Positions 15,810 to 25,476 of a stretch of 64,000 nt of DNA are shown here, one piece after another (positions within the stretch are counted from its first letter, which is position 1; every line of letters begins with the position of its first letter). Under the pieces are notes generated by a model that ran no database searches, was not told the DNA's origin, and was given only the letters and a program-made list of their open reading frames with translations. A program made the position numbers and the translations under genes. Origin of the DNA: Segatella copri (GTDB lineage Bacteria; Bacteroidota; Bacteroidia; Bacteroidales; Bacteroidaceae); assembly GCF_019127135.1 (NCBI RefSeq), contig NZ_JAHOEA010000009.1, positions 1 to 64,000 on the forward strand, given 5' to 3'.

Positions 15810-17309
15810 TTAGAAAGGCAGATTCTCTGCAGGCGGCGGTGGTAGCGGACTACCATCCTGCCCTCCGCCATTCATCCTAGAGCCTACAATCTCACCACCT
15901 TCTTCGACAGGTGCTGCTGCAGCATCCTGCGGATCCTGGAATCGGGTAAATTCTCCACGGAAGTTCAGGAGAACATCTCCAACAGAGCCCTTACGGTGCT
16001 TGGCAATGATAATCTGTGCCATACCATGAAGGTCATTACCCTTTTCATCCTGATAGATGTGATAATATTCCGGGCGGTGAACGAAGAGTACCATATCGGC
16101 ATCCTGCTCGATGGCACCGGATTCACGAAGGTCACTCAACTGAGGTCTCTTTCCTTCCAAACCCTCACGGTTCTCTACGTTACGGGAGAGCTGCGATAGG
16201 GCAAGCACAGGAATATTCAACTCTTTAGCAATACCTTTGAGCGAACGGGAGATAGTAGATACCTCCTCCTGACGGCTGCCAAACTTCATACCGTTAGCAT
16301 TCATCAACTGAAGATAGTCAATCATTAACAGTTTAACTCCCTTTTCTCTTACCAGTCGGCGCGCCTTTGTACGTAGTTCAAAAACAGAAAGACCTGGCGT
16401 ATCATCTATATAAATAGGTGCCCCTGTCAGTTTTCTCAGTTTTTGATCCAACCGCTCCCATTCAGGTTGTTCCAATTGTCCGTTCAGTATTTTTTTACCC
16501 GAAATCTCGCATACATTTGAGATGAGTCGGTTCACCAACTGAACGTTATTCATTTCCAGAGAGAAGAATCCGATAGGCACACCATAATCTACAGCCACAT
16601 TTTTGGCAATACTCAATGCAAAGGAAGTCTTACCCATGGCAGGACGACCGGCGATAATCACAAGGTCGGACGGTTGCCAACCTGATGTCATATCATCCAA
16701 TCCACGATAACCCGTAGGAATACCGGTAAGACCACCCGAGTTCTGAGCGGCACGCTGTAAAATGGCAACGGCCTCCTTAACAACCGGATCAATCTGTGTA
16801 TAATCCTGCTTCATATTGTTCTGCGAAAGCTGGAAGAGTTCACCTTCAGCTTTCTGCATCAATTCATCCACATCCACACCTTCTTCATATGCCATCGTCT
16901 CGATGTCGCCGGCATAATGAATCAGCTGGCGCTGCATATATTTCTGCGCCAAGATGCGGGCATGCGACTCTACATGGGCAGCCGAAGCCATGCCTGCAGA
17001 AATATCCATAAGATATTGTGCACCTCCCACCTTATCCAGTTCACCAGTCTTGGCCAACTGATCGGCAAGGGTCATGATATCCACAGGCCGTTCCTCCATG
17101 TTCATCACCTGGATAGCCTGATATATTCTCTTATGACGCGGGTCATAAAAAGTATCCGGCTTGAGCAACTCCGACACCACAGAGAAGGCATCAGAATCAA
17201 TCATTAAGGCACCCAGTACTGCCTGCTCCACATTAACAGCCTGCGGCTGCAAATGGGCGTAGGTTGGATCTATCTGCACCTTATTCTTGTTTTTATTATT
17301 TTCCGCCAT
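15810..17309 (-). CDS. dnaB: Replicative DNA helicase
   Basis: A 499-residue DnaB: N-terminal primase-interaction domain (PQAVNVEQAVLGALMID), RecA-type motor with Walker A GRPAMGKTS, Walker B LLMIDYLQLM, the DLRESGAIEQDADMV motif and arginine finger region KHRKGSVGDV. The tail is Gly/Pro-rich. It unwinds DNA at the replication fork. Its start overlaps the end of the upstream 827-residue gene by 14 bp, so the two are probably translationally coupled. Confidence 0.97.
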   Translation of the reverse strand: MAENNKNKNKVQIDPTYAHLQPQAVNVEQAVLGALMIDSDAFSVVSELLKPDTFYDPRHKRIYQAIQVMNMEERPVDIMTLADQLAKTGELDKVGGAQYLMDISAGMASAAHVESHARILAQKYMQRQLIHYAGDIETMAYEEGVDVDELMQKAEGELFQLSQNNMKQDYTQIDPVVKEAVAILQRAAQNSGGLTGIPTGYRGLDDMTSGWQPSDLVIIAGRPAMGKTSFALSIAKNVAVDYGVPIGFFSLEMNNVQLVNRLISNVCEISGKKILNGQLEQPEWERLDQKLRKLTGAPIYIDDTPGLSVFELRTKARRLVREKGVKLLMIDYLQLMNANGMKFGSRQEEVSTISRSLKGIAKELNIPVLALSQLSRNVENREGLEGKRPQLSDLRESGAIEQDADMVLFVHRPEYYHIYQDEKGNDLHGMAQIIIAKHRKGSVGDVLLNFRGEFTRFQDPQDAAAAPVEEGGEIVGSRMNGGGQDGSPLPPPPAENLPF

Positions 17310-19779
17310 CTTTATTATTTTTCCTTTCCTCGGTAACCTTTTTTTCCATAAATTCCAATTCTATAGGTGCTATACCACGCTTATCAAACCATTCTCCCAT
17401 CTCGAGCAGTCCATATTCATCCATATCTTCTCTAAAACAGGCAGCGTAATTTGCCGCTTCATCGAAATAGCTGACAGCAACAGCTCCTCCCTCTTTCACC
17501 AGAATGCAGAGACCGTAATAGAAGTATTTCAAAGACTCCCATCTTTGATCCACTGAGTGAGAAACTTTTTTCATCATTGCAGATAACATCTTCATGAACA
17601 TCTGTTCAACATGTTCCTGGTCCATGTCTTTCAGATCAGCCTTCCACAGCTTTTTCATTTCATCTTCCTGACACTTCTGAATATAAGGTTCAATCAGAGC
17701 CATTGCTCTGTCTATGTTCTTATCGCCTTCAGAATCTGTAAAGAGCAAAGAGAAAGCCAGTCTGCATTCTATCTGTTCCTCCTTAGGATACTGTTCATCC
17801 AACAGGAAAGCCAATTGCAACGCCTCATTAAAACGATGGAATTTCAATGCAAGATCTATCTTTTTCAACTGGAGTTTAAACTGCTTATCCTTGTCAGTCT
17901 CCAACTTGATTATTTCATCCAAAGTAGAAAATGCATTTTCATCTTCACATTTCTCTTCTATTTTTAACTTCAGCTCATAGGCTGCCTTATATTTTGAGTT
18001 TACCTCCAAGACGTCACAGACGTAGTTAAGCGCATCGCTAAAATTTTTCTCCGAATAGTATGCCAGCGCAAGCATCATTTGCTCTTCTTCTGTATATTGC
18101 GACAGATTACGCAAAATCCTGCTGACAAAGGCAAAATCGCCTCTCTTGGCTGAGAAACGGGCCAGCGACAAGCGATACTTGTCATATTCCGGTTTAGCAA
18201 ACAGTCCCGTTGTCATGAATGGTATTTTCATCTGCATTTCAAAAGGATTATCAAATGTACCCCTCATTGGAGAAAGTGTATAGAAACGGAAGAGGTCCTG
18301 CACATAGCGATGACGAATCCGAACAGCAAGTTTTTTCTTTTCCTCTTCAGACAGATCCTCTTCCCGTTCCATCACCGAATCGAGCAGTCTGACTTTTTCA
18401 GAATCCTTTGCTTCTGCAGAATCAGACTCTTCCTCTACAGACTCTTCAGCATTCTGCTCATTTTCTTCCTCACCTTCCTCGGCATCATAAGAATCATGAC
18501 CAAGCATAAGATGTTCCGGGTCGGCATCCAATGCTTTGATAAATTCTCCAGAAGTAGTATTCAATGAAAGAATGACGCTATACAGGTCGGTATCACACAT
18601 AGATGCACCATTCAGGAGATTATTGACGAAATTGCGATGCTGATTCATCGCAACCCGTACACTCTTGAGCGTAGAATTACGTACATAGAAAGGAACAAAC
18701 CAGTTATAGAGTGAATGGAAATGACCGAAACACTTCTGATTGGCAAACTGATGATAATACACATCAACTCCAATATCTTCTGAGTTCAACATATAGTTAA
18801 AGGCTCCTTGAATATCTTCATCCGGATCTTCACCATCTACAGTAAATTCATCAAGTTCCACCTTACCCATATCTTTCAGTTTTTCTGTCAAATCATGGGT
18901 AAGAGTGGAAAACATGGTCTTCACCACAGAATGCATCATCTCCTTGCTATCCTTTTTACTAGTAAGGCATAGACGCATCTGACGCTGGAGATCAACGCAG
19001 GCTGCCAGAAAATCATCATCTATGACCGTGGAGGCAGCTGCTTGCCAACACGCATCACTTTCAGCCGGATTGGATATCACGGAGAAAACAAAACCCACAA
19101 AGGCGCGTTCACGAACACTACAACTGTCGGCTGACTTAACCAAGCGAAGCAAGAGTCCGATTTTTAAAGGATCCATGAATACAGAGCAAGACAAGGAGAC
19201 TGCCGAAACTATCATATTGATGGTGTATGGATCTACCAAATCGGAATCAATGATACTACGAATCGCCTTAATGAAATCCTCATTCCAATCATCAGTCACC
19301 ATTATATAAGAAAACACCATATTGCGATAAGCATTAAGCTGCTCTTGTATCTTTTGTCTTTCCTCGTCTATCTGTTCTGCAGATAAGCCAACTTTCAGAT
19401 TAAGCATAGCTTCATCTGTGGCAAATTTCTCAAAGGTTTCCTGTACTTCATCAAAACTTGTCAGTTTCTGGGCTCTTTTGTTAAGTGCAACAAATGTAGG
19501 CTCATTTGCCAAAATCCAAACGTGACGCACTTTACCAAAGAGCTCATCAGTATCAAGATCTAAAGTTTGAGCAAGATTATAAAGCTCTCGGTGTTTAAGT
19601 TTGCCGTCTATATAATCATGATACAAATCATCATATCTTTTTTCAATTTCCGCAATTCCAGGCTGACACGATTCGAGCCCCACTTCCTGGTCAATTATCT
19701 TGCGAATAGCCTCAATTCTGGATATAGTAGTAACATGTTCATGCGAAAACTTTGTCCAGCAAAAATCTTCTCTTTCCAT
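17296..19779 (-). CDS. Large helical-repeat protein of unknown function
   Basis: An 827-residue cytosolic protein with no signal peptide or membrane segment. I do not recognise a named family for the N-terminal two thirds. An acidic linker (about 440-470, rich in E, D and S, with EEGEEENEQNAEESVEEE) separates it from a C-terminal part with TPR-like helical pairs (for example EEEQMMLALAYYSEKNFSDALNYVCDVL). It overlaps dnaB by 14 bp and starts 7 nt after the preceding lipoprotein gene, so it is within the dnaB operon. Role unknown; a scaffold is one possibility given the repeats. Confidence 0.75.
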   Translation of the reverse strand: MEREDFCWTKFSHEHVTTISRIEAIRKIIDQEVGLESCQPGIAEIEKRYDDLYHDYIDGKLKHRELYNLAQTLDLDTDELFGKVRHVWILANEPTFVALNKRAQKLTSFDEVQETFEKFATDEAMLNLKVGLSAEQIDEERQKIQEQLNAYRNMVFSYIMVTDDWNEDFIKAIRSIIDSDLVDPYTINMIVSAVSLSCSVFMDPLKIGLLLRLVKSADSCSVRERAFVGFVFSVISNPAESDACWQAAASTVIDDDFLAACVDLQRQMRLCLTSKKDSKEMMHSVVKTMFSTLTHDLTEKLKDMGKVELDEFTVDGEDPDEDIQGAFNYMLNSEDIGVDVYYHQFANQKCFGHFHSLYNWFVPFYVRNSTLKSVRVAMNQHRNFVNNLLNGASMCDTDLYSVILSLNTTSGEFIKALDADPEHLMLGHDSYDAEEGEEENEQNAEESVEEESDSAEAKDSEKVRLLDSVMEREEDLSEEEKKKLAVRIRHRYVQDLFRFYTLSPMRGTFDNPFEMQMKIPFMTTGLFAKPEYDKYRLSLARFSAKRGDFAFVSRILRNLSQYTEEEQMMLALAYYSEKNFSDALNYVCDVLEVNSKYKAAYELKLKIEEKCEDENAFSTLDEIIKLETDKDKQFKLQLKKIDLALKFHRFNEALQLAFLLDEQYPKEEQIECRLAFSLLFTDSEGDKNIDRAMALIEPYIQKCQEDEMKKLWKADLKDMDQEHVEQMFMKMLSAMMKKVSHSVDQRWESLKYFYYGLCILVKEGGAVAVSYFDEAANYAACFREDMDEYGLLEMGEWFDKRGIAPIELEFMEKKVTEERKNNKDGGK

Positions 19780-19786
19780 AAGCCGT

Positions 19787-20698
19787 TTATTTTTGTGCTA
19801 CAGCCAGGTCACGACGTCTTGGCTCCATAGCGTGTTCATATTTAAGTTTTGGAAGATTACTGATGGTTTTAGCATCGGCACCCGTATATTTGGTGATGAT
19901 GCTTGCATAATGCTGCACACCACGCCTATTTATGCTATCAACAGCAATATTATACGCTTTGATAAACTTGGCGAGCTGGTCTTTACGGCGCGGCTCGGAA
20001 AGTATTTTCTTGCGGAAGGCAACAACACCTAACTGTAAGTTCTTATCCCTGCTATCAAAGAGTTTTACATGCTGTTCAAGTCGGGCTTTGGTTGCTTGAG
20101 GTTCTGGCAGCAACATGGCATCCATCTCGTTATTGAGCAACATACGCAGACGGATGTTCAAATCATTGATTTGCACCTTATATACATCATATTTAGGTTT
20201 ACCGCTATCGATTGCTAAAGTAGCAAGATAATCAGTCGCCGAATAGCGGGTCATTGCCACCATCTTATCTGACAGTTGCTTCAGTTCAGATATACGCGAA
20301 CGCTTATTGGTAATAAACTGCCAATAAAGATTGGTAGAAATGGGGTACGTCAAAGCAGTACCCCGTTTCTCAATATGACGTGCACGAATCAGATCAGTCA
20401 CAGATCCCTCTACGCGTTGGCGCTCGATAGCTGTATCACAATCCATTTGTGCAGTATATCTACGCAAATGTACGTCTACACCTTGTTGCTTAAAGATACT
20501 GTCATCATATGCCAGAAAGATTGGCAGACAGTCCATCGTTGGCATCACCGCAATCTTCAGCGCAGCACGGTCTAGGCTATCCAATCTAGCCTTTTCCTTC
20601 TTGCTCAAGCGATGACGTTCTGCTTCCGACTTGCCACATCCTACAATTCCTATAGCCAGCAAGAGCATCAAGGCTGTTAACGTTTTGAACTTATTCAT
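19787..20698 (-). CDS. Solute-binding-like lipoprotein (NMT1/THI5 or SsuA type)
   Basis: A 303-residue protein with a lipoprotein signal (LLLAIGIVGCG, Cys21) and a periplasmic type II binding-protein fold suggested by LKIAVMPTMDCLPIFLAYDDSIFKQQGVDVHL, as in NMT1/THI5/SsuA-like proteins. These normally deliver pyrimidine precursors, sulfonates or similar ligands to an ABC transporter, but no permease or ATPase gene is nearby, so its role is open. An unusual stretch SKKEKARLDSLDRA follows the anchor, as in many Bacteroidetes lipoproteins. Confidence 0.75.
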   Translation of the reverse strand: MNKFKTLTALMLLLAIGIVGCGKSEAERHRLSKKEKARLDSLDRAALKIAVMPTMDCLPIFLAYDDSIFKQQGVDVHLRRYTAQMDCDTAIERQRVEGSVTDLIRARHIEKRGTALTYPISTNLYWQFITNKRSRISELKQLSDKMVAMTRYSATDYLATLAIDSGKPKYDVYKVQINDLNIRLRMLLNNEMDAMLLPEPQATKARLEQHVKLFDSRDKNLQLGVVAFRKKILSEPRRKDQLAKFIKAYNIAVDSINRRGVQHYASIITKYTGADAKTISNLPKLKYEHAMEPRRRDLAVAQK

Positions 20699-20719
20699 TA
20701 TCTATCCTTTAATCATTTG

Positions 20720-21901
20720 TTATTCTACATACAGAACCAATCCCTTCAAATATTCACCTTCAGGATGATAAATATTGATAGGATGGTCAGCAGGCTGATG
20801 CAACTGGTGCAAAATGCGAACCTTTCTTCCAGCCTGCGCAGCTGCAGTAAACACAGCGTTGCGGAATTGATCCTTGGTCACCACCTGAGAGCAGCTGAAG
20901 GTAAAAAGGATACCACCCTTCTTAATACGCTGCAAGCCCTTTACATTCAGGCGGGTATAACCCTTCAACGCATTACGCAAAGCCGCACGGTGCTTGGCAA
21001 AAGCAGGAGGATCCAAAACTATCAGATCATACTGCTGATCATGTTCATCAAGATATTTGAAGGCATCTTCGCAGATAGCCTCATGACGTGCATCCCCAGG
21101 GAAATTGAGCGCAATATTCTCATTGGTCAATTCTATCGCCTTGGCACTGCTGTCAACAGAGTGAACAGCCTTAGCCTCACCTCTCATCGCATAAACAGAA
21201 AATCCTCCGGTATAGCAGAACATGTTGAGCACACTCTTTCCCTTGGCATAATGCTCGAGCAGCGAACGGTTCTCACGCTGATCTACAAAGAAACCGGTTT
21301 TCTGACCTCGCAGCCAGTCGATATGGAATTTCAGCCCATTCTCTACAGCTACATCGTCAGCATCACCTCCCAGGATAAAACCATTCTCCTGTCTGAGATC
21401 AGCCTTATAAGGCAAGGTGGTCTCACTCTTATAGTAGATGTTTTCCAATGCATCGCCCATCACCTTCTTCAAGGCATTGGCAATCTCCATGCGGCAAACA
21501 TGCATTCCCACACTGTGAGCCTGCATGACAGCTGTAGGACCATAGCAGTCGATAACAAGTCCCGGCAAGTTATCTCCCTCACCATGAACCAGACGATAAG
21601 TCGTGTTGGATGAGTTTCCGGCAATTCCCAAAGCGAGTCTCATCTGAAAAGCCGATTGCAATCTGGCACACCAGTACTTCTCATCAATCTCAATATCTCT
21701 AAATGAAAGAACACGCACTGCGATAGAACCGATCTGATAATGACCGATAGCGATGAATTCACCACCACGAGTAAACACCTTCACAATTTCACCCTCCTCG
21801 ATACCCTCATCCATTGCCTGGATGGCACCCGAGAAAATCCATGGATGAAAACGCTTGAGCGATTCTTCTTTACCTTTCTTTAAATATACACTTTTGTACA
21901 T
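20720..21901 (-). CDS. rlmI: Class I SAM-dependent rRNA methyltransferase, RlmI-like
   Basis: A 393-residue protein: N-terminal PUA domain (KGKEESLKRFHPWIFSGAI), central EEHEE-like part with GQKTGFFVDQRENR, then a Rossmann methyltransferase with MFCYTGGFSVYAM (SAM site) and VLDPPAFAKHR (catalytic motif IV). RlmI methylates 23S rRNA C1962 at C5; this is the family's known role and is inferred here. Second gene of the operon. Confidence 0.88.
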   Translation of the reverse strand: MYKSVYLKKGKEESLKRFHPWIFSGAIQAMDEGIEEGEIVKVFTRGGEFIAIGHYQIGSIAVRVLSFRDIEIDEKYWCARLQSAFQMRLALGIAGNSSNTTYRLVHGEGDNLPGLVIDCYGPTAVMQAHSVGMHVCRMEIANALKKVMGDALENIYYKSETTLPYKADLRQENGFILGGDADDVAVENGLKFHIDWLRGQKTGFFVDQRENRSLLEHYAKGKSVLNMFCYTGGFSVYAMRGEAKAVHSVDSSAKAIELTNENIALNFPGDARHEAICEDAFKYLDEHDQQYDLIVLDPPAFAKHRAALRNALKGYTRLNVKGLQRIKKGGILFTFSCSQVVTKDQFRNAVFTAAAQAGRKVRILHQLHQPADHPINIYHPEGEYLKGLVLYVE

Positions 21902-21953
21902 ATTTATAAATATGATGTTTCTTATTATTAATAATTTCTATTCTGTGCACAGA

Positions 21954-22571
21954 TCAGAGTCTGAGTTCATTGAGTTCATAATCGCCTGTTGCAGACAAAC
22001 GCTGGAATTCTTCATACAGGTTAATGCAGCACCATGCGTCTGTAGCCGCATAAAGAGCCTGCGATTCCTTTAAATCGTTAGCCTCCCAATTGCTCAACCG
22101 TTGCGCCTTGCTGATTTTCTGATGAAAGAGGTTAGCATACAGTTTCTGCAAACTCATGTCTGCGATACCAAAGTTCTTTGCAACATCCTGCAACTCGATA
22201 AAATAACCAGCCTTAAAAGCTGCTCGCTTATGTAGCTGCAACAAGTCATCGTGCCATGAGAGTCCAACTTTTGGCACGATGGTATCTTCGAGCATGCGAA
22301 TGATGGCAGGTGTCATGCCAGTATGATGCAGGCGGAAGAGATAACAAGTATCATGTGTACTCACCTGCAACAACGAAACATGGTAAGCCTGACCACGCTT
22401 AAAAGAAGGGCGTGTTTCGGTATCCACGCCCAGTATATGATGGCTAAGTAGGTCATTAACAGCCGCTTCTGTATCTTCAGGCTTATCAACGACTACGATT
22501 TTGCCAGGAAACAAAGCTCTTGGCAAATTCGTGATTGCCGCCTTGTCGAAACTAGTGAAAATAATCTTCAT
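21954..22571 (-). CDS. 3'-5' exonuclease, DEDDy family
   Basis: A 205-residue single-domain exonuclease with GVDTETRPSF (Exo I, Asp and Glu), SWHDDL (Exo II region) and YAATDAWCCINLYE (Exo III). It resembles the WRN/RNase D exonuclease domain without helicase or HRDC parts. It acts on RNA or DNA 3' ends; the substrate is unknown. First gene of the exonuclease-rlmI-lipoprotein-827aa-dnaB operon, divergent from ftsK. Confidence 0.88.
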   Translation of the reverse strand: MKIIFTSFDKAAITNLPRALFPGKIVVVDKPEDTEAAVNDLLSHHILGVDTETRPSFKRGQAYHVSLLQVSTHDTCYLFRLHHTGMTPAIIRMLEDTIVPKVGLSWHDDLLQLHKRAAFKAGYFIELQDVAKNFGIADMSLQKLYANLFHQKISKAQRLSNWEANDLKESQALYAATDAWCCINLYEEFQRLSATGDYELNELRL

Positions 22572-22596
22572 TATGCTTTTTATTCTTTACAAGTTG

Positions 22597-22604
22597 CAAA
22601 ATTA
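22597..22604 (-). promoter_or_regulatory. -7 box for the exonuclease-dnaB operon
   Basis: TAATTTTG on the minus strand, 26 nt upstream of the start at 22571. The -33 element is weak. Confidence 0.6.
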
Positions 22605-22626
22605 GAAAAAAAAGATGAGAAAAAGA

Positions 22627-22657
22627 ATTGTTTTCTCAATTATTTTAGCTAATTTTG
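22627..22657 (+). promoter_or_regulatory. Promoter of ftsK
   Basis: ATTG (22627-22630), 19-nt spacer, TAATTTTG (22650-22657). It shows that the in-frame ATG at 22655 cannot be the start, because it lies within the promoter. Confidence 0.78.
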
Positions 22658-22684
22658 CAGATAAATTATTCAAAAAGATATAAA

Positions 22685-25297
22685 ATGGCTAAAAAAAGAA
22701 CTGAAAAAAAGACCAAAACCTTTAGTGAAGCTATTGGTTTACAGTATATTTTCAACAATACTATCACCGACTTTTTCATTGGGTTAGCTCTGGTAGTAAT
22801 TGCTGTGGTTATCATCATCGCAATGATCTCCTTTCTCAATACAGGAGCCAATGACCAGAGTTTGCTCGAAAATCTGAAGCCAGGGGAATGGACCAATACG
22901 GAAAAACAGTTTCAAAACTACTGCGGATCCTGGGGAGCCATCATCTCCTATTGGCTCATCGCTATCAATTTCGGATTTCCAGCCTTCATGCTCCCGTTTT
23001 TTGTCATTATGGTGGGATTGCAGATGATGCATGCTTATAAAGTGAACCTCTGGAAATGGTTCTTCTGCATGATTGTGGTGATGCTCTGGATGTCAGTCAC
23101 CTTTGCTAAGTTTATCGCACCGATCATGCCTAACCTCATCTTCAATCCGGGAGGCAAGCACGGACTCTTTGTCGTACAGAACCTGGAGAACATCATAGGT
23201 CCTCCAGGACTTACTGCCATTCTTTTCTTCGTGGCTGTAGCATTCCTCACCTATCTCACCACAGAAACCATTACGATAATCCGCAAGGCACTCAACCCTA
23301 TCGGTTATATATCTAATAAGGTAAAATTCGAGATTACCAACCATGGAAAGAATAAGAAAGATACTGAAGCAATTGATGAGGCATACGCAAATGCAGCATA
23401 CGGTTCAAGCGATGAGGAAGAGGAATATAAGGAAGATGAACCAGCTAAGGTCATCGACCTGGACCTGGATCCGAACCAAACATTCGCAAAACCTGCTGCA
23501 CCTGTTGATCCTACAAACGAGAATACGAAAGATACTGGTACAGAAAACAAGAATGAAAGAGATGAAACCATCGCTGTAGCCAACAGCACACAAGACGAGA
23601 ATATGTCACTCATTGCCCGCCAACGCGCACTCCGTACTAAAAGGGCAGAAATGGAGGCACAGGAAAAGCAAGCTGCCGAGGCTGCTGCAGCTTCTGAGCA
23701 TATCGGAATGGACATCTCGGTAGCTACAGCCGACGAGAAGGCTACCGGCAACACCTTGAGTAATACGGAGCTGCTGAATACTCCTATTAATCCGAAGGAG
23801 CCATTCACAAGATATAAATATCCTGTTCTCAATCTCCTGAAGAAATATGAGGACGATGGTGTATCTATAGATGAGGAAGAACAGCGCGCCAATAAAAACC
23901 GCATCATCGAGGTGCTGGGCAACTTTGGCGTACAGATTAAGACCATTCGTGCTACGGTTGGTCCTACCATCACACTCTACGAAATCCAGCCTGCAGAAGG
24001 CGTACGTATCTCCAAAATCAAGGGCCTGGAAAATGACATCGCCTTGAGTCTCGCTGCTCTCGGTATCCGAATCATCGCCCCGATTCCCGGTAAGGGTACA
24101 ATCGGTATTGAGGTACCTAACGCCAAGGCAAACATCGTGAGCATGGAGAGTACCTTAAACTCAAAGAAGTTCCAGGAAACCAAGATGGAGTTGCCTATCG
24201 CTTTGGGTAAGACCATTACCAACGAAGTGTTTATGGTTGATTTGGCAAAGATACCTCACCTGCTTGTTGCGGGTGCTACCGGACAGGGTAAATCTGTAGG
24301 TTTGAATGCCATCATCACCTCCTTATTATATAAGAAACATCCAAACGAACTCAAACTAGTTCTCATCGACCCTAAAAAGGTGGAGTTTAGCGTCTACTCA
24401 CGTATCGCCAACAAGTTTATGGCTGCGGTTCCTGAAGAGGAAGAGCCGATTATCACTGATGTAACCAAGGTGGTTCGAACCTTGAACAGTCTGTGTGTAC
24501 TGATGGATAGCCGTTACGACTTGCTCAAAAAGGCAGGAGCCCGTAATATCAAGGAATATAACCAGAAGTATATCAACCATAAGTTGAAACTGACAGACGG
24601 ACATGAGTATATGCCATACATCGTGGTGATTATCGATGAGTTTGGCGATTTGATCATGACAGCCGGCAAGGAGGTAGAACTTCCTATTGCACGTATCGCC
24701 CAGTTGGCCCGTGCCGTGGGTATACACATGATAATTGCCACCCAGCGTCCTACTACCAGCATCATCACGGGTAATATCAAGGCAAACTTCCCTGGCCGTA
24801 TCGCCTTCAAGGTTACATCGGCCATCGATTCCAAGACCATTCTCGACCGTACAGGAGCCAACCAGCTGATTGGTCGTGGCGATATGCTCTATCTCTGCGG
24901 CAACGAACCGGTCCGTGTACAGTGTGCCTTTGTTGATACACCGGAAATCGAGCGCATCAACGAGTATATCTGCGAACAGCCAGGTCCTATCGAACCAATG
25001 GAGTTGCCAGAACCAACTAATGATGAAGGAAGTGCAGGTGGAAACGGTAGTATCAGTGCCCGTGAACTGGATCCGTTCTTCGAAGAGGCAGCCCATGCGA
25101 TTGTTCTTTCGCAGCAAGGCTCAACCAGCATGATCCAGCGCAGGTTCAGTATCGGTTACAACCGTGCCGGACGCCTGATGGACCAGATGGAAGCTGCTGG
25201 CATCGTAGGTGCAGCACAGGGCAGTAAGCCTCGTGAGGTACTGATCCAGGACGAAAACCAGCTTAATAATTTGTTAATGGCACTTCGAAACTCTTAA
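22685..25297 (+). CDS. ftsK: DNA translocase FtsK/SpoIIIE
   Basis: An 870-residue translocase starting MAKKRTEKK. The N-terminal region has four membrane segments within about 25-215, followed by a polar, Glu/Lys-rich linker (about 220-370). The motor has Walker A GATGQGKSVGLN and Walker B VIIDEFGDLIMT, and the winged-helix gamma domain at the end (SIGYNRAGRLMDQMEAAGIV) reads KOPS-like sites. It moves chromosome ends to the septum during division. The linker is short compared with E. coli FtsK. Confidence 0.96.
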   Translation: MAKKRTEKKTKTFSEAIGLQYIFNNTITDFFIGLALVVIAVVIIIAMISFLNTGANDQSLLENLKPGEWTNTEKQFQNYCGSWGAIISYWLIAINFGFPAFMLPFFVIMVGLQMMHAYKVNLWKWFFCMIVVMLWMSVTFAKFIAPIMPNLIFNPGGKHGLFVVQNLENIIGPPGLTAILFFVAVAFLTYLTTETITIIRKALNPIGYISNKVKFEITNHGKNKKDTEAIDEAYANAAYGSSDEEEEYKEDEPAKVIDLDLDPNQTFAKPAAPVDPTNENTKDTGTENKNERDETIAVANSTQDENMSLIARQRALRTKRAEMEAQEKQAAEAAAASEHIGMDISVATADEKATGNTLSNTELLNTPINPKEPFTRYKYPVLNLLKKYEDDGVSIDEEEQRANKNRIIEVLGNFGVQIKTIRATVGPTITLYEIQPAEGVRISKIKGLENDIALSLAALGIRIIAPIPGKGTIGIEVPNAKANIVSMESTLNSKKFQETKMELPIALGKTITNEVFMVDLAKIPHLLVAGATGQGKSVGLNAIITSLLYKKHPNELKLVLIDPKKVEFSVYSRIANKFMAAVPEEEEPIITDVTKVVRTLNSLCVLMDSRYDLLKKAGARNIKEYNQKYINHKLKLTDGHEYMPYIVVIIDEFGDLIMTAGKEVELPIARIAQLARAVGIHMIIATQRPTTSIITGNIKANFPGRIAFKVTSAIDSKTILDRTGANQLIGRGDMLYLCGNEPVRVQCAFVDTPEIERINEYICEQPGPIEPMELPEPTNDEGSAGGNGSISARELDPFFEEAAHAIVLSQQGSTSMIQRRFSIGYNRAGRLMDQMEAAGIVGAAQGSKPREVLIQDENQLNNLLMALRNS

Positions 25298-25361
25298 TTT
25301 TAGTAAATTAATAAGAGCATGAAAGAAGATAATATTGGAAAAGGTTAAACTGTTAAACCCT

Positions 25362-25407
25362 AAAGCCGTGAAAACGTCTAATAAACTAAAGACGCTTTTA
25401 CGGCTTT
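25362..25407 (+). terminator. Terminator between ftsK and the LolA-like gene
   Basis: AAAGCCGTGAAAACGTCT (25362-25379) pairs with AGACGCTTTTACGGCTTT (25390-25407), with one internal mismatch. Confidence 0.8.
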
Positions 25408-25476
25408 ATAATAAAATATGGAATTTTTCAAAGATATAATAAAACATAGATTTTAAAAAGAAAGGAAAAGATAAAA

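Noticed and set aside
20717..21613. 298-codon plus-strand frame across the RlmI-like gene
   Set aside because: Shadow frame, no family resemblance, opposite to a well-supported gene.
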